This document shows positions 46,308 to 56,019 of a DNA stretch of 64,000 bases, one piece after another (within the stretch, counting starts at the first letter, position 1; every line of letters begins with the position of its first letter). The stretch is taken from NCBI RefSeq assembly GCF_026011735.1, contig NZ_BRVN01000010.1:62001-126000 (forward strand), in the 5' to 3' direction. Both the position numbers and the translations under genes were made by a program. Below the pieces are notes generated by a model. That model had not been told where the DNA came from. It saw nothing but the letters and a program-made list of their open reading frames with translations, and made no database searches. Origin of the DNA: Dietzia sp. NCCP-2495. Lineage in GTDB: Bacteria; Actinomycetota; Actinomycetes; Mycobacteriales; Mycobacteriaceae.

Positions 46308-46484
46308 GTGGGTTCTCTCGATGCCGCCGGACTGGCGGTCAACGACGCGCTCATCGACGTGTTCACCCTCAGCTCGCACCTGTACCCGTACCCGCCGCCG
46401 CGCCCCGCGACCCCGTGGGACGCGGTCCTCGGATCGCTGGACATGGCCGGCGGCTGGGTCTCCTCGATCGCCGGGGGTATCTGA
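46308..46484 (+). CDS. Small 58-aa protein with strong ribosome site, unknown family
   Basis: GTG 46308 follows AGGAGGAAATTCCC, the strongest ribosome site in this part of the window. The 58-residue product has no signal peptide. It has an acidic/hydrophobic N-terminal half, a Pro-rich centre (YPYPPPRPATP) and a Gly/Ser/Trp C-terminus ending SIAGGI. It lies alone, 210 nt after the oxidoreductase and 17 nt from the stop of the convergent gene. No family recognised. Confidence 0.65.
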   Translation: MGSLDAAGLAVNDALIDVFTLSSHLYPYPPPRPATPWDAVLGSLDMAGGWVSSIAGGI

Positions 46485-46501
46485 CGGTCGGCCAGCAGGA
46501 G

Positions 46502-47338
46502 TCAGGTCCGGCCCGCGGGTGAGGGCACGGCTGCGCGGAGTTGGTCGGCGGCGTCGTCGTCCACATGGAGGCGCACCTCGGTGACCTCCCGCGCCGGCGG
46601 TGAGCTCCACGGCATACCGGGCACGGTCGCGGCGACCGGTCGTGCCAGGGCGAGGGTGAGGCGAGTTCCGTCGGCGCCGGGTAGGGCCAGGATCTCGCGG
46701 CCCGGTTCGCTGACGAGCTCTGCGTTGGTCGGCGACAGTCGCCGATCGAGCCGCACGGCGGCCAGGGCGTCCAGCGGGATTCGCGCGCAGCCGTGCGGCC
46801 CGCTGCGGAGCACGAGCTCGTCGCTGGTCAGCAGGTGCGGTCGCACGATGCGCCCGGCCAGCATGCCGAGAACCACGAGCAGCGCGTACACACCGAGCAG
46901 GTCCAGCACGAGCCGCACGGTGGGCCACGGGATCAGCAGGTGGAGCGCCACGAGTTCGATCAGCGCGGCCACGGCCAGAGCGGCGGGCATGCCGAGCGTG
47001 CCGAGGGAGTAGCCGATCGGCACGGCGCCGCCGGGCACGTCCGGGCGGCGGGCGATCCAGCGTCCGAGCGAGGCGAGCGTTCCCAGCTCGAAGGTGATCA
47101 TCCGCAGGTAGGGGTCGTCGGCGGCGAGGGCGCGGAGTGCGTCGCGGCGAGAGTCGGTGCTGGCGCGGTGCGCGCGGTACCGCCGAACGTAGCCGGTCAC
47201 CACGGCCGCGCCGAGCGGGGCCTCCACCGCGAGGAACAGGGCCAGCGCCGCCGCGGGGCCGATGACGCCGGTGGCGAGCAACGTGGCGTCGATGACGACG
47301 ACAACGATCGCGATCACCGGCAACACCCGCCGCATCAC
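46502..47338 (-). CDS. Uncharacterised membrane protein coupled to merR
   Basis: The product is 278 aa. Helices at about residues 4-50 (two) and 122-165 (two) surround a polar loop; the C-terminal 110 residues are soluble and beta-rich, with a pattern like a bacterial PH-type domain (LVLRSGPHGCARIPLDALAAV). GTG 47338 overlaps the MerR stop (GTGA) and the second codon is ATG. The MerR gene upstream probably regulates it as an operon mate. Confidence 0.75.
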   Translation of the reverse strand: MMRRVLPVIAIVVVVIDATLLATGVIGPAAALALFLAVEAPLGAAVVTGYVRRYRAHRASTDSRRDALRALAADDPYLRMITFELGTLASLGRWIARRPDVPGGAVPIGYSLGTLGMPAALAVAALIELVALHLLIPWPTVRLVLDLLGVYALLVVLGMLAGRIVRPHLLTSDELVLRSGPHGCARIPLDALAAVRLDRRLSPTNAELVSEPGREILALPGADGTRLTLALARPVAATVPGMPWSSPPAREVTEVRLHVDDDAADQLRAAVPSPAGRT

Positions 47339-48096
47339 GGAATCACGTCCAACGCGGAGAGAGTGCGTCGCACGACCTCGCGCTGGGCGGGGTCGGGGAG
47401 GAGCTGCTCGAGCGTCGGCCCGGTGTGCTCGGCAGGGGCGGGAGGTCCTGCCACGAGCGCCCGGATGTCGGGGTCCGCGAGCAGGGCATCGGACAGCCGG
47501 GCGATCTCGCCCTCGACGTCCGCCGGTCGTCGGCCCTCGATGTGGTGGAATCCGCGGAGCATCTCGAGGTAGGCGTGTCGGCGGTCGGGGTCGGCGGCGA
47601 TCGCGGAGTAACTCGCGGCCAGTACCTCCGGGAACTCGCCGGCCAGGGCGAGCAGGTCGAGCATGTCGCGTTCGCGGTCGAGGAGCTGTGCCAGGGAGGG
47701 GTCGTCGTCGGCGTCTTTTCTACAGACCTCGAGCGCACGGGTGACGGTCGCGGGCAGGAGTCCGGGCGGCAGTCCCTCGGCTACTCGGTGGGCGATCACG
47801 TCGAGCCGGTCCCGCTGCCGGGTGAGCTGGGAGATCTGCCGGTCGATCCCGTCGCGGAGGGCGGCGAGGTCGGCCGAGGCGTCACCCTGGGGCTCGAGCA
47901 GCGCGCCCACCTCGCGGAGCGGGACACCGGAATCGGAGAGGAACGCGATACGGGCGATCCGGGCGAGGTCGGCGACGGTGTAGCTGCGGTACCCGCCTGA
48001 GGTGCGCGGGGGCTCGGGCATCACGCCGAGCCGGTGATAGTGCCGGATGCTGCGCGCGCTGATCCCGACGATCGCGGCGACCTCGCTGATTCTCAT
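47335..48096 (-). CDS. MerR-family regulator (TipA-like effector type)
   Basis: The product is 253 aa. The winged helix-turn-helix is at residues 1-70 (MRISEVAAIVGISARSIRHY, GGYRSYTVADLARI), followed by a coiled-coil helix and a long helical C-terminal domain. No metal-binding Cys set is seen, so an organic ligand is likely. The ATG at 48096 appears to be the transcription start itself (leaderless) downstream of a long-spacer promoter. It should activate itself and the membrane protein gene that follows. Confidence 0.88.
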   Translation of the reverse strand: MRISEVAAIVGISARSIRHYHRLGVMPEPPRTSGGYRSYTVADLARIARIAFLSDSGVPLREVGALLEPQGDASADLAALRDGIDRQISQLTRQRDRLDVIAHRVAEGLPPGLLPATVTRALEVCRKDADDDPSLAQLLDRERDMLDLLALAGEFPEVLAASYSAIAADPDRRHAYLEMLRGFHHIEGRRPADVEGEIARLSDALLADPDIRALVAGPPAPAEHTGPTLEQLLPDPAQREVVRRTLSALDVIP

Positions 48097-48133
48097 GCCT
48101 CGATCATCAACCTTGACACTGTGACAAGGTCAA
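48097..48133 (-). promoter_or_regulatory. MerR-type promoter with 19-bp spacer and dyad (48110-48130)
   Basis: On the minus strand, TTGACC (plus 48128-48133) is separated by 19 nt from GATGAT (plus 48103-48108), the overlong spacing typical of MerR-controlled promoters. The 21-bp segment 48110-48130 is a dyad, ACCTTG and CAAGGT, with CAC and GTG inside. The A of ATG at 48096 falls about 7 nt from the -10, so transcription probably starts at the start codon. Confidence 0.75.
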
Positions 48134-48206
48134 GTGGTCGGGGTCGGGGTCGGGTTGGGGTTGGGGTGCACGTGCTGCTCGCAGGAATGCACTGCGAGCG
48201 CGTACC

Positions 48207-48476
48207 TCAGCTGAGTTCGTCAGCCAGCCTGGAGGCGGGGATCCAGTCGATGCCGAACACGCGGGCCACGTCGGCAAAGGTCGAGGCGTCCGCGTCGGTG
48301 CTGGTGGCGGACGCGATCAGGCGTGACAGCATCACTGTTCCTGCTCGTTCTTCGATCGTGCCGGCCGCGGCGAGGAGCGACCACGCGCAGACCTGATGGT
48401 TCCGATGTGCGCGGCCCATCGTCTGTTCGGCGAGACGCGATGGACGTGGGCCGGCACATCGATCCGGGGAGGACAT
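48207..48476 (-). CDS. Hypothetical 89-aa protein at the end of the ABC operon
   Basis: The product is 89 aa, mainly helical and soluble, with no recognised family. ATG 48476 has GGAGAAGG upstream, 26 nt after the permease stop, on the same strand, so it is likely co-transcribed as the last gene of the kinase/regulator/ABC operon. Confidence 0.6.
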   Translation of the reverse strand: MSSPDRCAGPRPSRLAEQTMGRAHRNHQVCAWSLLAAAGTIEERAGTVMLSRLIASATSTDADASTFADVARVFGIDWIPASRLADELS

Positions 48477-48502
48477 GGTGCCTTCTCCGTCGTTGAGGAT
48501 CG

Positions 48503-49252
48503 TCAGGTGTGGGTGTCGCGGTGATCGAGCACGGTCGTGGTGAGGGCGATGATCAGCACAGTCAGTCCGAACGCGGCCGCGACGATGGACAGGACGTCTC
48601 CGTCGGTGACGTCTCCGCTGTCGACGAACGAGCCGGTGCCCAGAAGCGCCGTCGCCGTCGCGAGCGCGTAGGGAGAGACGAGCGCCGCGCTACCGAGGGC
48701 CTTGAGCGCCGCGGTGGAGGTCACGGCGGCGGCGAGTGCCACGGCCACGGGCACAGCGAAGGAGCGCAGGAACATCGACAGGGCCGACTGCAGCGATGCG
48801 GCGGGGACGGTGGCCAGCATCAGCAGGGCCGCGATGCCGAAGTACCGGCTCGGCAACGTGCCCGGGAGTCCGAACGCGAGCGTGCCGATCACGATGACGG
48901 CCAGCACGAGCACGATCTGCATGAGAGCGGTGAGCCCGGCGACTATGAGCGTCTTGGCGACGACGACGTGGAGCGACGGGGTGGGTCCGCTCATGAGGGC
49001 GTTCCAGTTGCTGCCGCGGTGTTCGGCGCGCCAGACCAGTGATCCGAGGATGGCGATGCCGATCGCGAGCGGGAACAGACCGTAGAAGCCCACGGATTGC
49101 AGCCACACGGTGTCCCAGCCGTCGTCGGGTCGGGTGCCCTGGGCCAGCTGGGTTGCCGCGCCCGCCAGGACGAGCACGACGGGAAGCAGGACGACGATGG
49201 GCCAGACGAGACCGCGCTTGAGTTTGATGAGTTCGGCGGAGATCGCGCCCAT
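48503..49252 (-). CDS. ABC-2-type permease (second)
   Basis: The product is 249 aa with six hydrophobic segments. It starts MGAISAELIKLKRGLVW, typical of ABC-2 permeases of the lantibiotic-immunity/bacitracin type. It follows the first permease with a 1-nt gap. With the ATPase it should form an exporter or self-immunity pump; the substrate cannot be named. Confidence 0.85.
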   Translation of the reverse strand: MGAISAELIKLKRGLVWPIVVLLPVVLVLAGAATQLAQGTRPDDGWDTVWLQSVGFYGLFPLAIGIAILGSLVWRAEHRGSNWNALMSGPTPSLHVVVAKTLIVAGLTALMQIVLVLAVIVIGTLAFGLPGTLPSRYFGIAALLMLATVPAASLQSALSMFLRSFAVPVAVALAAAVTSTAALKALGSAALVSPYALATATALLGTGSFVDSGDVTDGDVLSIVAAAFGLTVLIIALTTTVLDHRDTHT

Positions 49253-49253
49253 G

Positions 49254-50003
49254 TCAGGCCTCCTGTCGGTTGAAGCGGGTGGTGATCAGGGCAAACAGCG
49301 CTCCGACGACGACGGCGAGGGCAGCGATGCTCGGGTATGACAGCGGAAGCGTTACGAACCGCTCTCCCTGGTGGTCGGCGGCTGTGGCCAGGGCGTAGTA
49401 GCCCCACGGGGTGACATGCGCCGCTGCAGGCGGGAGCCCTTGCGAGAAGACCGCCACCACGCAGCCCAGGACGCCGACCCCGAGGGCCACGAGCTGGTTC
49501 TCGACCGTCGCGGAGAGCACGATGTGCAGCGCCAGGATCGTGAGGTTGACCACGAGCACACAGAGCGTGAACCCGGCCCAATGCCCCAGAGGGACAGACG
49601 CGCCGATCCGGATGAGCAGCTCCCCGGCCGCGAGCACGACCAGGCTGGTGCCGATGGTTGTGGCGGCGACGACGGTTCCGAGGGCGACGAGCTTGGCCCG
49701 GCACACCACACCGGAGGTGATTCCCGCCGTCGACTGCAGGACCCAGCCTCTGCCCTGGTGTTCGATGTCGGTGGTCCGAGAGGCGACTACCGCGAGCAGC
49801 AGCGGCGAGATTAGCGGGAAGCCCAGGGACATTCCCGCCAGTAGGGCGTTCCAGTTTCCCGGGTCCTCCGGCGAGAAGGTCGGGCTGGAGACGACCGCGT
49901 ACAGGGAGAGGAGGACCACGGCGGCGCCCATGATGACCGCGACCATGCCGATGCGCAAATGTTTCATCTTGGCGAACTCTGTCGCCACTGCCCGGGCGCT
50001 CAC
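49254..50003 (-). CDS. ABC-2-type permease (first)
   Basis: The product is 249 aa with six hydrophobic segments, starting AVATEFAKMKHLRIGMVAV. GTG 50003 overlaps the ATPase stop by 4 nt. Sequence and size resemble the MutE/MutG or EpiE/EpiG type permeases of lantibiotic immunity. Confidence 0.85.
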   Translation of the reverse strand: MSARAVATEFAKMKHLRIGMVAVIMGAAVVLLSLYAVVSSPTFSPEDPGNWNALLAGMSLGFPLISPLLLAVVASRTTDIEHQGRGWVLQSTAGITSGVVCRAKLVALGTVVAATTIGTSLVVLAAGELLIRIGASVPLGHWAGFTLCVLVVNLTILALHIVLSATVENQLVALGVGVLGCVVAVFSQGLPPAAAHVTPWGYYALATAADHQGERFVTLPLSYPSIAALAVVVGALFALITTRFNRQEA

Positions 50004-50905
50004 AGTCCGCCTCCAGCGGTGAGGTGCATGAACACGTCCTCCAACGTCTGCTCGTGGCGGCGCACGCCGTACACGCCGATCCGCTCGCGGACAAGGGTGG
50101 AGACGACGCCGGCGGTCTGCCGGTCGTCCAGACCGGGGACGGCGACCTCGTCGGTATCGGTGAGCCGGGCGTCGAATGAAATCAGATTCTGTGCAGCGAA
50201 GACGGGGTCGGTGCAGGTGATGACCACGTCCGGAGTGGAGGCTGCCATGAGCTCGGAGCGGCTGCCCTGGAAGATCATCCGGCCCTGGCTGAGGATGCCG
50301 AGCACCGTGGCGGTCTTGTCTATTTCGCCGAGCAGGTGAGAGGAGACCATCACGGTGACCCCGTCGTGCGCCAGGCGGCGCAGCAGGGTGCGCATCTCCT
50401 CGATCCCGGCCGGGTCCAGTCCGTTGGTCGGCTCGTCCAGGATGAGCAGTTGCGGCTGCCTCGCCAGGGCCATGGCGATGCCCAGGCGCTGCTTCATTCC
50501 CAGGGAGTAGTCACGGACCTTCTTGCCCATCTGGTTCTGAAGCCGCACTGCGCCCACGGCGTGGTCGACCTGGTGCGTCTCCAGTCCCAGGAGGCGCTGC
50601 ACCACGCGCATGTTCTCCGCGCCGGTCAGGTGGGCGTAGCCGGGAGGGGACTCGATGAGCGAACCTATGTTCCCGAGCAGATTTCGACGCGTAGTGCGGT
50701 TCATGGACTGGCCCAGGATCCGCACCTCGCCGCTGGTGGGTTGGATGAGTGAGAGCAGCATCTTCATAGTCGTCGATTTCCCGGACCCGTTGGGGCCGAG
50801 GAACCCGTAGACGCTCCCCTCGGGGATGCGCAGGTCGAGGTTCTCGACGACGGCGCGTTCGCCGTAGCGCTTGGTCAGGTTTTCGGTGGTCACTGCGTAC
50901 GTCAT
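50000..50905 (-). CDS. ABC transporter ATP-binding protein
   Basis: The product is 301 aa. Walker A is GPNGSGKST, signature YSLGMKQRLGIA, Walker B LLILDEPTNGLD and H-loop VSSHLL are intact, and a C-terminal extension of about 80 residues follows. It energises the two adjacent permeases. ATG 50905 is chosen because the ABC fold starts there; ATG 50941 would add 12 residues. Confidence 0.92.
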   Translation of the reverse strand: MTYAVTTENLTKRYGERAVVENLDLRIPEGSVYGFLGPNGSGKSTTMKMLLSLIQPTSGEVRILGQSMNRTTRRNLLGNIGSLIESPPGYAHLTGAENMRVVQRLLGLETHQVDHAVGAVRLQNQMGKKVRDYSLGMKQRLGIAMALARQPQLLILDEPTNGLDPAGIEEMRTLLRRLAHDGVTVMVSSHLLGEIDKTATVLGILSQGRMIFQGSRSELMAASTPDVVITCTDPVFAAQNLISFDARLTDTDEVAVPGLDDRQTAGVVSTLVRERIGVYGVRRHEQTLEDVFMHLTAGGGL

Positions 50906-51038
50906 GCCGGAGACGATTCCGGAATCGGCGACCGGAATCATCTGGCCAGAGGCATAACCTCCGCGTACTTTTCAAGGCATAGATGCGCGCTATCTAGGCT
51001 GTGAGGGATACCTTCGCGGAATCATGCTCCGAACCCGG

Positions 51039-51743
51039 TCAGCGGTCGCCGGGCTGAATCAGTCCGGTCTCGTACGCCAGCACGACGGCCTGCACCCGGT
51101 CACGCAGGCCGAGCTTGGCGAGGACGTGACCGACGTGGACCTTGACGGTCCCCTCGGTCAGCACGAGCTCGCGGGCGATCTCCGCGTTGGACAGCCCGCG
51201 GGCCACGTGGCGCAGCACCTCGTGCTCGCGGGGGGTGAGCTCCTCGAAGCCCGGCGTGCGCGGCTCGGCGTGGGCGTCACCACGGCGCGGCTCGGCGTGG
51301 GCGTCACCACGGCGCGGCTCGGGCCGGGTGAAGTGCTCCAGCAGCCGCCGCGTGGTGGTGGGGGCCACGACCGCGTCGCCGGCGTGGACATGCCCGATCG
51401 CCGAGGCGATCTCCTCCAGCGGCGCGTCCTTGAGAAGGAATCCTGACGCGCCAGCCCGCAGGGCCGCGTAGGCGTACTCGTCCAGGTCAAAGGTCGTCAG
51501 GATGAGCACCTTCGGCGGGGAGGGCAGGTCGCTGATGAGCCGGGTGGCCTCGATGCCACTCATCCGAGGCATGCGCACGTCCATGAGCACGACGTCGGCC
51601 TCATGCTGCCCGAGGACATCGAGCACGGCATCGCCGTCGCTTGCCTCGCCGACGATCTCGATCTCGAGGCGGGAGTCCAGGACCATCCGGAAACCCATCC
51701 GGATCATCTCCTGGTCGTCGACCAGCACCACGCGGATGGTCAC
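51039..51743 (-). CDS. LuxR/NarL-family response regulator
   Basis: The product is 234 aa. The receiver domain has DD at 9-10, the phosphoacceptor Asp55 in VVLMDVRMP, and the C-terminal LuxR helix-turn-helix with LTPREHEVLRHVARGLSNAEI. The linker carries a tandem PRRGDAHAE duplication. GTG 51743 overlaps the kinase stop by 4 nt. The ABC genes downstream are its likely target. Confidence 0.93.
   Translation of the reverse strand: MTIRVVLVDDQEMIRMGFRMVLDSRLEIEIVGEASDGDAVLDVLGQHEADVVLMDVRMPRMSGIEATRLISDLPSPPKVLILTTFDLDEYAYAALRAGASGFLLKDAPLEEIASAIGHVHAGDAVVAPTTTRRLLEHFTRPEPRRGDAHAEPRRGDAHAEPRTPGFEELTPREHEVLRHVARGLSNAEIARELVLTEGTVKVHVGHVLAKLGLRDRVQAVVLAYETGLIQPGDR
51261..51322. repeat. 27-bp tandem repeat inside the response-regulator linker
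   Basis: Two perfect copies, 51261-51287 and 51288-51314, and part of a third. As 27 is a multiple of three, the frame is kept and PRRGDAHAE is repeated in the linker. Confidence 0.95.
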
Positions 51744-52966
51744 GACCGAGCCCCCTTCGGCACGATCGCGTTGACTTCGAAACCGCCGCCGGGCCGGGAC
51801 TCGGTGCGCAGCGTCCCGCCGTGTGCGGCGATGCGTTCCCTCATCCCGATCAGGCCGTGGCCTCTGCCGTTATCCGCGTCCTCCACCGTACCCCTCCCGT
51901 CGTCTACGATGCTCACCTCGATCGCGTCCACGCGGCGGCTGATGCGGACGTCGACGCGTGTCACGTTGGGCCCCGCGTGCCGACGCGCGTTGGTCAGAGC
52001 CTCCTGCACGATGCGGAAAACCGCCAGGTCCACGCTCGCCGGCACCTGCTCGGCGTGGCCCTCCACAGCGAGCGTGACGGGCAGCCCGGCCGAGGTGGAT
52101 TCGTCGACGAGGCTCTCGAGTTGGGCGATACCGGGCTGCGGCGCGTGGGATCCCGGTTCATCATCTCGCAGCACGCCCAGCATGCGGCGCATATCGGCCA
52201 TCGCGGTGCGTCCGGTGTCGCGCACCCCCTCCATGGCGGACTTGGCCCGGGCGGGGTCTGTGTCGATCGTCGCCGCCGCACCGTCCGACATGACCACCAC
52301 GACGCTGAGGCTATGCGAGACGATGTCGTGGATCTCCCGCGCGATGCGCGTGCGCTCGGAGGACGCAGCGAGAGCAGCCTCGGCCGCTTTCTCACGTTCC
52401 AGCTGAACGGCCCGCTCGCGCAGCCAGACGATGTAGTGCCGCCGTGTCCGGACCAGACGCCCCCACGTCCACATCCAGATGACGACGACAACCAGGACCC
52501 CTAGGTCACCGATGCTCATGTTGTTGTGGTCCATGGCGGGCACGACGGTGAATATCAACCAGGCCACCACGAGCGCCGCGGCAGCCGCAGAGACGGACCA
52601 CCTGGCACGCACAGCCAGGGTGTAGACGGCCGGCAGCAGCATCACGTCAGCGACCAGCAACTCGACTCCGAGGAGGACCTGCAGGAAGGCGACCACCTGG
52701 ATACAGGCGTACACGCCGAGTGGATACCGCCGTCGCAGGAGATGCGGGGCACACAACCCCACGGACAGCACGATCCCTGTGCCAGACCAGAGATGATCCG
52801 GTACCGAGTTGAACTGGATCGGGAGGTTGTAGGCAAAAACGACAAGCACCACGACAAGGTCCACGAACCGGGGGTGCTGCTGGAACCAATTGCCCCGGCT
52901 GCTCGCTTCAGCCCTCGTAGACCGGGCCTGCCCAGTGTGGTCCTCGCGAGGGGTGAGTTCATCCAT
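51740..52966 (-). CDS. NarL-partner sensor histidine kinase (HisKA_3)
   Basis: The product is 408 aa with about five membrane helices in the first 160 residues, and a dimerisation/phosphoacceptor segment AREIHDIVSHSLSVV (His near residue 211). The ATPase domain has VQEALTNARRHA (N box) and VDDGRGT and RGHGLIGMRER (G boxes). ATG 52966 is chosen; GTG 52972 is in-frame. There is no large extracellular loop, suggesting an intramembrane-sensing kinase like those tied to antibiotic ABC transporters. Confidence 0.9.
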   Translation of the reverse strand: MDELTPREDHTGQARSTRAEASSRGNWFQQHPRFVDLVVVLVVFAYNLPIQFNSVPDHLWSGTGIVLSVGLCAPHLLRRRYPLGVYACIQVVAFLQVLLGVELLVADVMLLPAVYTLAVRARWSVSAAAAALVVAWLIFTVVPAMDHNNMSIGDLGVLVVVVIWMWTWGRLVRTRRHYIVWLRERAVQLEREKAAEAALAASSERTRIAREIHDIVSHSLSVVVVMSDGAAATIDTDPARAKSAMEGVRDTGRTAMADMRRMLGVLRDDEPGSHAPQPGIAQLESLVDESTSAGLPVTLAVEGHAEQVPASVDLAVFRIVQEALTNARRHAGPNVTRVDVRISRRVDAIEVSIVDDGRGTVEDADNGRGHGLIGMRERIAAHGGTLRTESRPGGGFEVNAIVPKGARS

Positions 52967-53151
52967 CCGCACTGATTTTACCGGTCGAGGTGGTCGTCAC
53001 AGTCATTCCTGCGTCGACCTCGGCCGGCCTGGCAATCCACCGCCCGGCGCTGCCTCGGCGCGGGTCGGAGCCGCTCATGGAACAATGGCCCCCGGTACCG
53101 CCGCCGGAGCGTGGTGCCGGCCCACAAGGCACAGCCACATTCAGGACCTAA

Positions 53152-54450
<1,299 letters not shown>

Positions 54451-54521
54451 GCAAGCAACGCAGTAAGGCCTGACGGTAGACACGTCACGGCGAGACGGAC
54501 AGGTAGTCGAGAGGAGGGCTG

Positions 54522-55445
54522 ATGGCCCGCCCACCGCGCCCCTCGGACCGCCGGGGTGGCGGACGCGATCGCGCGTCGTCCCGGCGGCCCGGGGAGGCGT
54601 CGGGTCCTGTCCGGCGCCGCAGTCCCGACCGCCGCAGTCCCGACGGCCGTGGCACTGACCGTCGTACTACGGACCGCCGTGGCGCAGATCGCACCACCGG
54701 GTCGGGCGGCAGCACAGCCAGCGACAGCGGGGCCGGCTCCGGCTCGGGGGCCGACCGCAGCCGCCGAGGCGTGCCGCAGCGGCGTACGCCCTCGCGCGAA
54801 CGGGATCGGCCCGCGCCGGCATCCGCCAGGTCCGGCCGGGTCGGCACCACCGCGCATCCGGAGGCCCATCGGCTGACCACCCGGACGGATCTGTCCGAGA
54901 CGGTCCTGGGGCCGAAGAACTACACGCCCCGGCGGATCGGACTCCTCGCCGTCGTCGCCCTCATCCTGCTCGTCACCGTCTCCTTCCCGCTCCGGAACCA
55001 CTACCAGTTCCTCCGCGACGAGAAGGCGGTGGCGCAGGAGCGCGCCGCGCTCGAGCGGACCATCGCCCAGCTCGAGGCCGAGCAGGAGATGCTGTCCGAC
55101 CCGGCGTACATCGAGCAGCAGGCCCGCATCCGGTTCGGCGCGGTCAAGCCGGGGGAGACCCCGTACCGCGTGAGCACGGTGGACCCGGTGGAGCAGGCGG
55201 CGGCCGAGCAGCGGGCGGCGGAGATCGCGGCGTTGCCGTGGCAGACGCGAGTGTGGAACTCGATCTCCGTGCCTGCCGATCCGGTCATGCCGGAGGAGTC
55301 GATCCTCGACGGCACGTCGATCCCGGGCGGTCCCGACACCCCGCCCGTCCCCGTGATGCCGGATCCGGGCGGCGTCACCGACCCCGCCGAGCAGAACCCC
55401 GACCAGTCCGGCGCGGCCGATCCCGGCGCCGAACCGGCTCCGTAA
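54522..55445 (+). CDS. ftsB: FtsB/DivIC-family septum formation initiator with long Arg-rich N-terminus
   Basis: The product is 307 aa, unusually long for FtsB (about 100 aa in E. coli). Residues 1-135 are Arg/Ser/Gly/Asp-rich and probably disordered. A membrane helix is at about 138-156, a coiled coil (LERTIAQLEAEQ) at 162-195, then the conserved YIEQQARIRFGAVKPGE. The C-terminal 70 residues are Pro/Asp-rich. It is a divisome protein, following eno as in mycobacteria (Rv1024). ATG 54522 has GAGGAGG upstream. Confidence 0.85.
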   Translation: MARPPRPSDRRGGGRDRASSRRPGEASGPVRRRSPDRRSPDGRGTDRRTTDRRGADRTTGSGGSTASDSGAGSGSGADRSRRGVPQRRTPSRERDRPAPASARSGRVGTTAHPEAHRLTTRTDLSETVLGPKNYTPRRIGLLAVVALILLVTVSFPLRNHYQFLRDEKAVAQERAALERTIAQLEAEQEMLSDPAYIEQQARIRFGAVKPGETPYRVSTVDPVEQAAAEQRAAEIAALPWQTRVWNSISVPADPVMPEESILDGTSIPGGPDTPPVPVMPDPGGVTDPAEQNPDQSGAADPGAEPAP

Positions 55446-55467
55446 CTTCGCACAGGAGGACCCCAGC

Positions 55468-56019
55468 GTGAGCGCTGACCCAAGCGTTTCCCAGGACGAT
55501 CTCGACGCCATCGCCGCCCAGCTCGGCCGGCCGCCGCGTGGCGTGTTGGAGGTGTCCTACCGCAGCCCGGACGGGCGGCCCGGCGTGGTCAAGACCGCCC
55601 CGCGGCTCGAGGACGGCACCCCGTTCCCCACGCTGTACTACCTCACCGATCCGCGGCTCACGGCCGAGGCGAGTCGGCAGGAGTCGGCGGGGATCATGCG
55701 CGGGATGCAGGCGCGCCTGGCCTCCGATCCGGACCTGGCGGCGAACTACCACGCCGCGCACGAGCGATACCTGTCCAAGCGCAACGCGATCGAGGACCTG
55801 GGTACCGATTTCTCCGGCGGCGGCATGCCCGAGCGAGTCAAGTGCCTGCACGTGCTCATGGCGTACGCGCTGGCCGAGGGGCCGGGCGTGGTGCGGCTCG
55901 GCGACGAGTCGGTGGCGCTGGCGTGCGAGGCCGGGCTGCGCGGCACGGCCCTGCCCGGCGACTGGCCGACGCCCGAGGAGCTGGGCGTGCCCGACTACCG
56001 CGCGATGGACGAGCAGTGA
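55468..56019 (+). CDS. DUF501 family protein
   Basis: The product is 183 aa from GTG 55468, with GGAGGA 10 nt upstream. The DUF501 core includes GRPPRGVLEVSYRSPDGRP and GGGMPERVKCLHVLMAYALAEGPGV. The family is actinobacteria-specific and of unknown function. Its last codons overlap the ppx start by 4 nt. Confidence 0.9.
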   Translation: MSADPSVSQDDLDAIAAQLGRPPRGVLEVSYRSPDGRPGVVKTAPRLEDGTPFPTLYYLTDPRLTAEASRQESAGIMRGMQARLASDPDLAANYHAAHERYLSKRNAIEDLGTDFSGGGMPERVKCLHVLMAYALAEGPGVVRLGDESVALACEAGLRGTALPGDWPTPEELGVPDYRAMDEQ

